From contig CAWFPS010000002.1 in the NCBI GenBank assembly GCA_963817905.1, positions 496,001 to 560,000 of the forward strand: a stretch of 64,000 nt of DNA. Direction: 5' to 3'. The number at the start of each line of letters is the position of its first letter. Position 1 is the first letter of the stretch. The stretch comes from VRUE01 sp963817905. GTDB taxonomy: Bacteria > Actinomycetota > Thermoleophilia > Solirubrobacterales > 70-9. Below, piece by piece: positions 60,809 to 64,000 of the stretch. Below the pieces are notes generated by a model. That model saw only the letters and a list, made by a program, of their open reading frames with translations, was not told the origin of the DNA and ran no database searches. The position numbers were made by a program, and so were the translations under genes.

Positions 60809-61870
60809 ATGGCCCGCGAGACGACACCGGTCGCCACCATCGCTCCGCTGGGCGGCGGCACCCTGCCCGGCTGGGCAAGCTATGGCGTGATCGCTGGCGC
60901 GGCCGTCTTCGCCGCCCTGGTGCTGCTCGCCCTCGGCGCCTTCAGCGTCGCCCTGCTGCTGGTCGTCACGGCGGTCGCCTCCTGCATCGCGATCTACGCC
61001 TGGTCGCGCGCGATCGAGGGCCCGCGGCGGGCCAAGGACCGGCTCGTCACCTTCGTCATCGCCGCCGCCTTCGGCCTCGCCCTGATCCCCCTGCTCTCCC
61101 TGGTCTTCGAGGTGGCGAAGCGGGGGATCCCGGGACTCAGCCTCGAATTCCTCACCTCCGATGCGCGCGGCAAGATCGGCGGCGGCGGCGCCGCCCACGC
61201 CCTCGTCGGCACCCTGGTGATCACCGGCGTCGCCGCGGCAATCTCGGTCCCGGTCGGGCTGATGGCGGCGATCTACCTGACCGAGTACGGCGGCAAGAGC
61301 CGCCTGCGGCGGGCGCTGACCTTCTTCGTCGACGTGATGACCGGCATCCCCTCGATCGTCGCCGGCCTCTTCGCCTACGCGCTCTTCGCCCTGATCTTCG
61401 GGCCGGGGATTCGGATGGGCGTGATGGGCTCGGTGGCGCTCTCAGTCTTGATGATCCCGATCGTGATCCGCACCTCCGAGGAGGTGCTGAAGATCGTCCC
61501 CAACCACCTCCGCGAAGCGGCCTATGCGCTCGGCACGCCGAAGTGGAAGACGATTACCAAGATCGTCCTGCCGACCGCCTTCGCCGGCCTCGTCACCGGA
61601 GTGATGATCGCGGTCGCCCGGATCATCGGCGAGACCGCGCCGCTGCTGGTCACCACCGGCGTCGTCGACTCGATCAACAGCAACCCCTTCAACGGCCGGA
61701 TGCAGAATCTCGCCGTCTACGCGTACAGCGAGTACCGAACCCCCGGCGTGTTCAAGCAGGCGTCTTATGACCGGGCCTGGGCAGCCGCCCTGACCCTGAT
61801 CGTTATCGTGATGGTGCTCAACCTCCTAGCACGCCTGATCTACCGCCGGTACCGAACCGAGATCCGCTAG
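60809..61870 (+). CDS. pstA: Phosphate ABC transporter permease PstA
   Basis: 353 residues. Two extra N-terminal membrane helices (about 27-65) precede the usual six; the core has YLTEYGGKSRLRRALTFFVD, the EAA loop AAYALGTPKWKTITKIVLPT and ARIIGETAPLLVTTG. It is the second channel subunit. Its stop codon lies 23 bp before pstB. Confidence 0.93.
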   Translation: MARETTPVATIAPLGGGTLPGWASYGVIAGAAVFAALVLLALGAFSVALLLVVTAVASCIAIYAWSRAIEGPRRAKDRLVTFVIAAAFGLALIPLLSLVFEVAKRGIPGLSLEFLTSDARGKIGGGGAAHALVGTLVITGVAAAISVPVGLMAAIYLTEYGGKSRLRRALTFFVDVMTGIPSIVAGLFAYALFALIFGPGIRMGVMGSVALSVLMIPIVIRTSEEVLKIVPNHLREAAYALGTPKWKTITKIVLPTAFAGLVTGVMIAVARIIGETAPLLVTTGVVDSINSNPFNGRMQNLAVYAYSEYRTPGVFKQASYDRAWAAALTLIVIVMVLNLLARLIYRRYRTEIR

Positions 61871-61893
61871 TGGACAGAAGGAGACCACGACCG

Positions 61894-62784
61894 ATGCCAG
61901 CCACAGGCGCAGCAAGGGCCGGGACCGAGACGAGCCAAGCCGAAGTGGGAACAGCCCTTCCGAACACCCAATCCACCGGCCAGAGCCAGGTCAGCTCCGG
62001 GCGCCCGGCGAAGACGATCGAGGCGCGCGGCGTCAATCTCTTCTACGGCGACTTCCACGCGGTCGAGAACGTCAGCCTGACCGTCGAGCCGAACAAGGTG
62101 ACCGCCCTGATCGGCTCCTCGGGCTGCGGCAAGACGACCTTCCTGCGCTCGCTCAACCGCATGCACGAGCTCACCGTGGGGGCCAGGGTGGAGGGGGAGA
62201 TCACCCTTGACGGGCAGAGCATCTACGCGCCCGGGATCGACCCGGTCCAGGTGCGGCGCCTGATCGGCATGGTCTTCCAGGCGCCCAACCCGTTCCCGAC
62301 GATGTCGATCTACGACAACGTCGCCGCCGGGCTCAACCTCAACTCCGGCCGGGTGAAGAAGTCGGTCAAGGACGAGGTGGTCGAGCGCTCGCTGCGCGGT
62401 GCCCACCTCTGGAACGAGGTCAAGGACCGGCTCGACAGGCCCGGTTCCAGCCTCTCCGGCGGCCAGCAGCAGCGCCTCTGCATCGCCCGCGCGATCGCGG
62501 TCGAGCCCGAGGTGCTGCTGATGGACGAGCCCTGCTCGGCGCTCGACCCGGTGGCGACCCTGGCGATCGAGGAGCTGATCGGCGAGCTGAAGAACAACTT
62601 CACGATCGCGATCGTCACCCACAACATGCAGCAGGCCTCGCGGGCCAGCGACATCACCGCCTTCTTCAACCTCGAGGAGACCGGCAAGCCGGGCCGCCTG
62701 GTCGAGATCGGGCCGACCGAGAAGATCTTCACCAGCCCGTCGCAGCAGGCGACCGAGGACTATGTCAGCGGGCGGTTCGGTTGA
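61894..62784 (+). CDS. pstB: Phosphate ABC transporter ATP-binding protein
   Basis: 296 residues. Walker A GSSGCGKTT, signature LSGGQQQRLCIARAI, Walker B VLLMDEPCSALDPVA and the PstB-typical RSLNRMHEL and VFQAPNPFPTMSIYDNV. The N-terminal 45 residues are an unconserved Ser/Thr-rich extension. ATG 61894 has AGAAGGAGA upstream; a GTG at 61870 overlapping the pstA stop is an alternative. It powers phosphate import. Confidence 0.95.
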   Translation: MPATGAARAGTETSQAEVGTALPNTQSTGQSQVSSGRPAKTIEARGVNLFYGDFHAVENVSLTVEPNKVTALIGSSGCGKTTFLRSLNRMHELTVGARVEGEITLDGQSIYAPGIDPVQVRRLIGMVFQAPNPFPTMSIYDNVAAGLNLNSGRVKKSVKDEVVERSLRGAHLWNEVKDRLDRPGSSLSGGQQQRLCIARAIAVEPEVLLMDEPCSALDPVATLAIEELIGELKNNFTIAIVTHNMQQASRASDITAFFNLEETGKPGRLVEIGPTEKIFTSPSQQATEDYVSGRFG

Positions 62785-62786
62785 GC

Positions 62787-63473
62787 ATGCCGAACGGGAT
62801 CAGGGTCGAATACCAGGAGGAGCTGGACCGGCTCGAGGCGAGTGCGCTGGGCGGTCTCGACCTGGTCAGCGCGGCGCTCAGCCGGACCATGGAAGCGGTC
62901 GAGCACCAGGACGTCGAGCTGGCCCAGATCGTCGTCGCCGACGACGACCGGATCGACGGCCGCTACCTGGAGGTGCACCAGGCGCTGATCACCCTGCTCG
63001 CCACCCAGTCGCCGGTGGCAACCGACCTGCGGCTGATCTCCGCCCTTCTGCACGTGCTGAAGAACGTCGAGCGGATGGGCGACCAGTGCGTGAACATCTG
63101 CAAGATGATCCCGCTGACCGGCAACGAGCCGCCGGCCGACGAGGAGATGATCAAGCGGATCCTGACCATGGGCGGGCAGGCCAAGACCCTGATCAGCCAG
63201 GCGAAGCGGTCTTTCAACGATCGCGACATCGAACTGGCGCGGGACCTCGTCCGCCAGGACGACGTGGTCGACAACCTCAACCGCGAGTGCTTCCGGCTCG
63301 CCCTGGAGATCGGCGACGACGCCGACAAGCGCGAGTGGGCGATGACGATGCTGCTGGCGGCACGGGCGATCGAGCGGATCGGCGACAACGCGGTCGACAT
63401 CGGCGAGCAGGTCGCCTTCGTCGTCACCGGGCTCTTTCGGGAGTTCGAGGACGCCTCGCATCCGGCGGGGTAG
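62787..63473 (+). CDS. phoU: Phosphate regulatory protein PhoU
   Basis: 228 residues. Two three-helix bundles with the metal-binding repeats: DLRLISALLHVLKNVERMGD in the first half and LLAARAIERIGDNAVDIGEQ in the second. It links PstSCAB to the phosphate-sensing two-component system, restraining the regulon when phosphate is plentiful. It starts just after the pstB stop; a TTG at 62781 overlapping that stop (TTGA) is an alternative start. A large hairpin ends the operon. Confidence 0.94.
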   Translation: MPNGIRVEYQEELDRLEASALGGLDLVSAALSRTMEAVEHQDVELAQIVVADDDRIDGRYLEVHQALITLLATQSPVATDLRLISALLHVLKNVERMGDQCVNICKMIPLTGNEPPADEEMIKRILTMGGQAKTLISQAKRSFNDRDIELARDLVRQDDVVDNLNRECFRLALEIGDDADKREWAMTMLLAARAIERIGDNAVDIGEQVAFVVTGLFREFEDASHPAG

Positions 63474-63584
63474 GCGGGTTCGGGTACCGCTGCCCGCTCA
63501 ACTTTTTCGGTGGAGCGGTTGGAGCCATTCGAGATTGAACTGCCGAAAAAGTACAAGCCGCGGGCAGCGGCACCCGAACCCGCC
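63473..63584. terminator. Large hairpin after phoU
   Basis: Outer arms 63473-63497 and 63560-63584 are complementary over 25 bp with one mismatch, and inner arms ACTTTTTCGG (63501-63510) and CCGAAAAAGT (63543-63552) add 10 bp. It starts at the last base of phoU and probably ends the pst operon. Confidence 0.8.
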
Positions 63585-63652
63585 AGCCAGGCCGGGCGTG
63601 GCGAGCTGCGGTTGAGATCCGGGGCATCTGGGAACATGAGGAACGACGCTCC

Positions 63653-64000
63653 GTGACGCTCTGTGCCGCCATAGATATTGGTTCCAACACGACTCGTGTG
63701 CTCGTTGCTGAGCCCGTTCAGGGCCAGCTGAAGAAGGTGATGGAGCAGCGGGCTTATACGCGGATCAACAAGGCGTTGGACGCGGACGGGGCGATCGTGG
63801 GGGAGAAGGTCGCCGAGGTCTGCGAGGTGGTCGCGACCCAGGTGCGGCTGGCGAAAGAGCTCGGGGCCAAGGAGATTCGCGCCGTCGCCACGGCGGCGGT
63901 GCGAGAGGCGTCCAACAGCGAGGAGGTGGCCGCGGAGATCGGGGCGGCCGCGGGCATTGCGGTTGAGGTGCTGAGCGACGAGGAGGAGGGGAGACTCTCC
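63653..64000 (+). CDS. Ppx/GppA family phosphatase, N-terminal part (3' end outside window)
   Basis: 116 residues are visible from GTG 63653 to the window end. The ASKHA-fold phosphate-1 motif AIDIGSNTTRVLVAE and the conserved IRAVATAAVREASN segment identify exopolyphosphatase/guanosine pentaphosphatase. It lies directly after the pst operon, which fits polyphosphate metabolism. A six-codon frame from ATG 63636 ends in TGA that overlaps the GTG start as GTGA, so start-stop coupling may affect its translation. Confidence 0.88.
   Translation, partial: MTLCAAIDIGSNTTRVLVAEPVQGQLKKVMEQRAYTRINKALDADGAIVGEKVAEVCEVVATQVRLAKELGAKEIRAVATAAVREASNSEEVAAEIGAAAGIAVEVLSDEEEGRLS

Overview
The window is a 64 kb piece of a high-GC actinobacterial chromosome, most likely class Thermoleophilia (Solirubrobacterales-like). 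This placement is inferred from gene order and protein character (nadA-tkt-ftsE-ftsX-ctpA-rnr-smpB, a signal-peptide RHS giant with Glu/Asp-rich coding, GTG/TTG starts, hairpin terminators without U tracts). No rRNA or tRNA gene is present. The sequence opens inside prfB and closes inside a ppx/gppA gene.

1-34.9 kb is largely housekeeping. It holds prfB, two paralogous acidic membrane-anchored proteins, an epoxide-hydrolase-like enzyme, an ECF sigma factor coupled to ogt, an AlbA_2/ATPase regulator flanked by operator-like repeats, nadC, a probable type II restriction-modification pair, an Fpg-type glycosylase, nadA, transketolase, ftsEX, a CtpA protease, rnr-smpB with the tmRNA gene 3 kb away, a membrane-anchored helix-hairpin-helix protein, a flavoprotein disulfide reductase, a peroxiredoxin, an MBL-fold/OsmC pair, an ABC-F ATPase, a P450, purU, a metal P-type ATPase, an Rpf-like protein, an HD protein, uppP and an OmpR-type regulator.

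35.1-58.1 kb is an accessory island and the most interesting part. A 2366-residue secreted RHS protein (signal peptide, duplicated N-terminal domain, NHL propeller, YD repeats, toxin-like tip) is followed by displaced or stand-alone C-terminal modules. These are one orphan tip (44.1 kb) and three shortened RHS-core cassettes (50.7, 53.7 and 56.8 kb), most with a small membrane protein behind them that looks like an immunity protein. Two cassettes share a colinear leader of about 115 bp with a built-in start codon. Interleaved are an IS481 element, an ISL3 element, an ISL3 remnant, a primase-helicase/tyrosine-integrase module, a second truncated integrase, a retropepsin-like protease pair, and DUF4160-DUF2442 and MNT-HEPN toxin-antitoxin-like pairs. 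A twice-repeated order can be read: integrase, small two-gene cargo, leader, RHS cassette.

58.2-64 kb is the phosphate regulon: a receiver-less winged-helix protein behind PHO-box-like 11-bp repeats, pstS, pstC, pstA, pstB, phoU, then the start of ppx/gppA. All functions are read from sequence motifs; no database search was possible.
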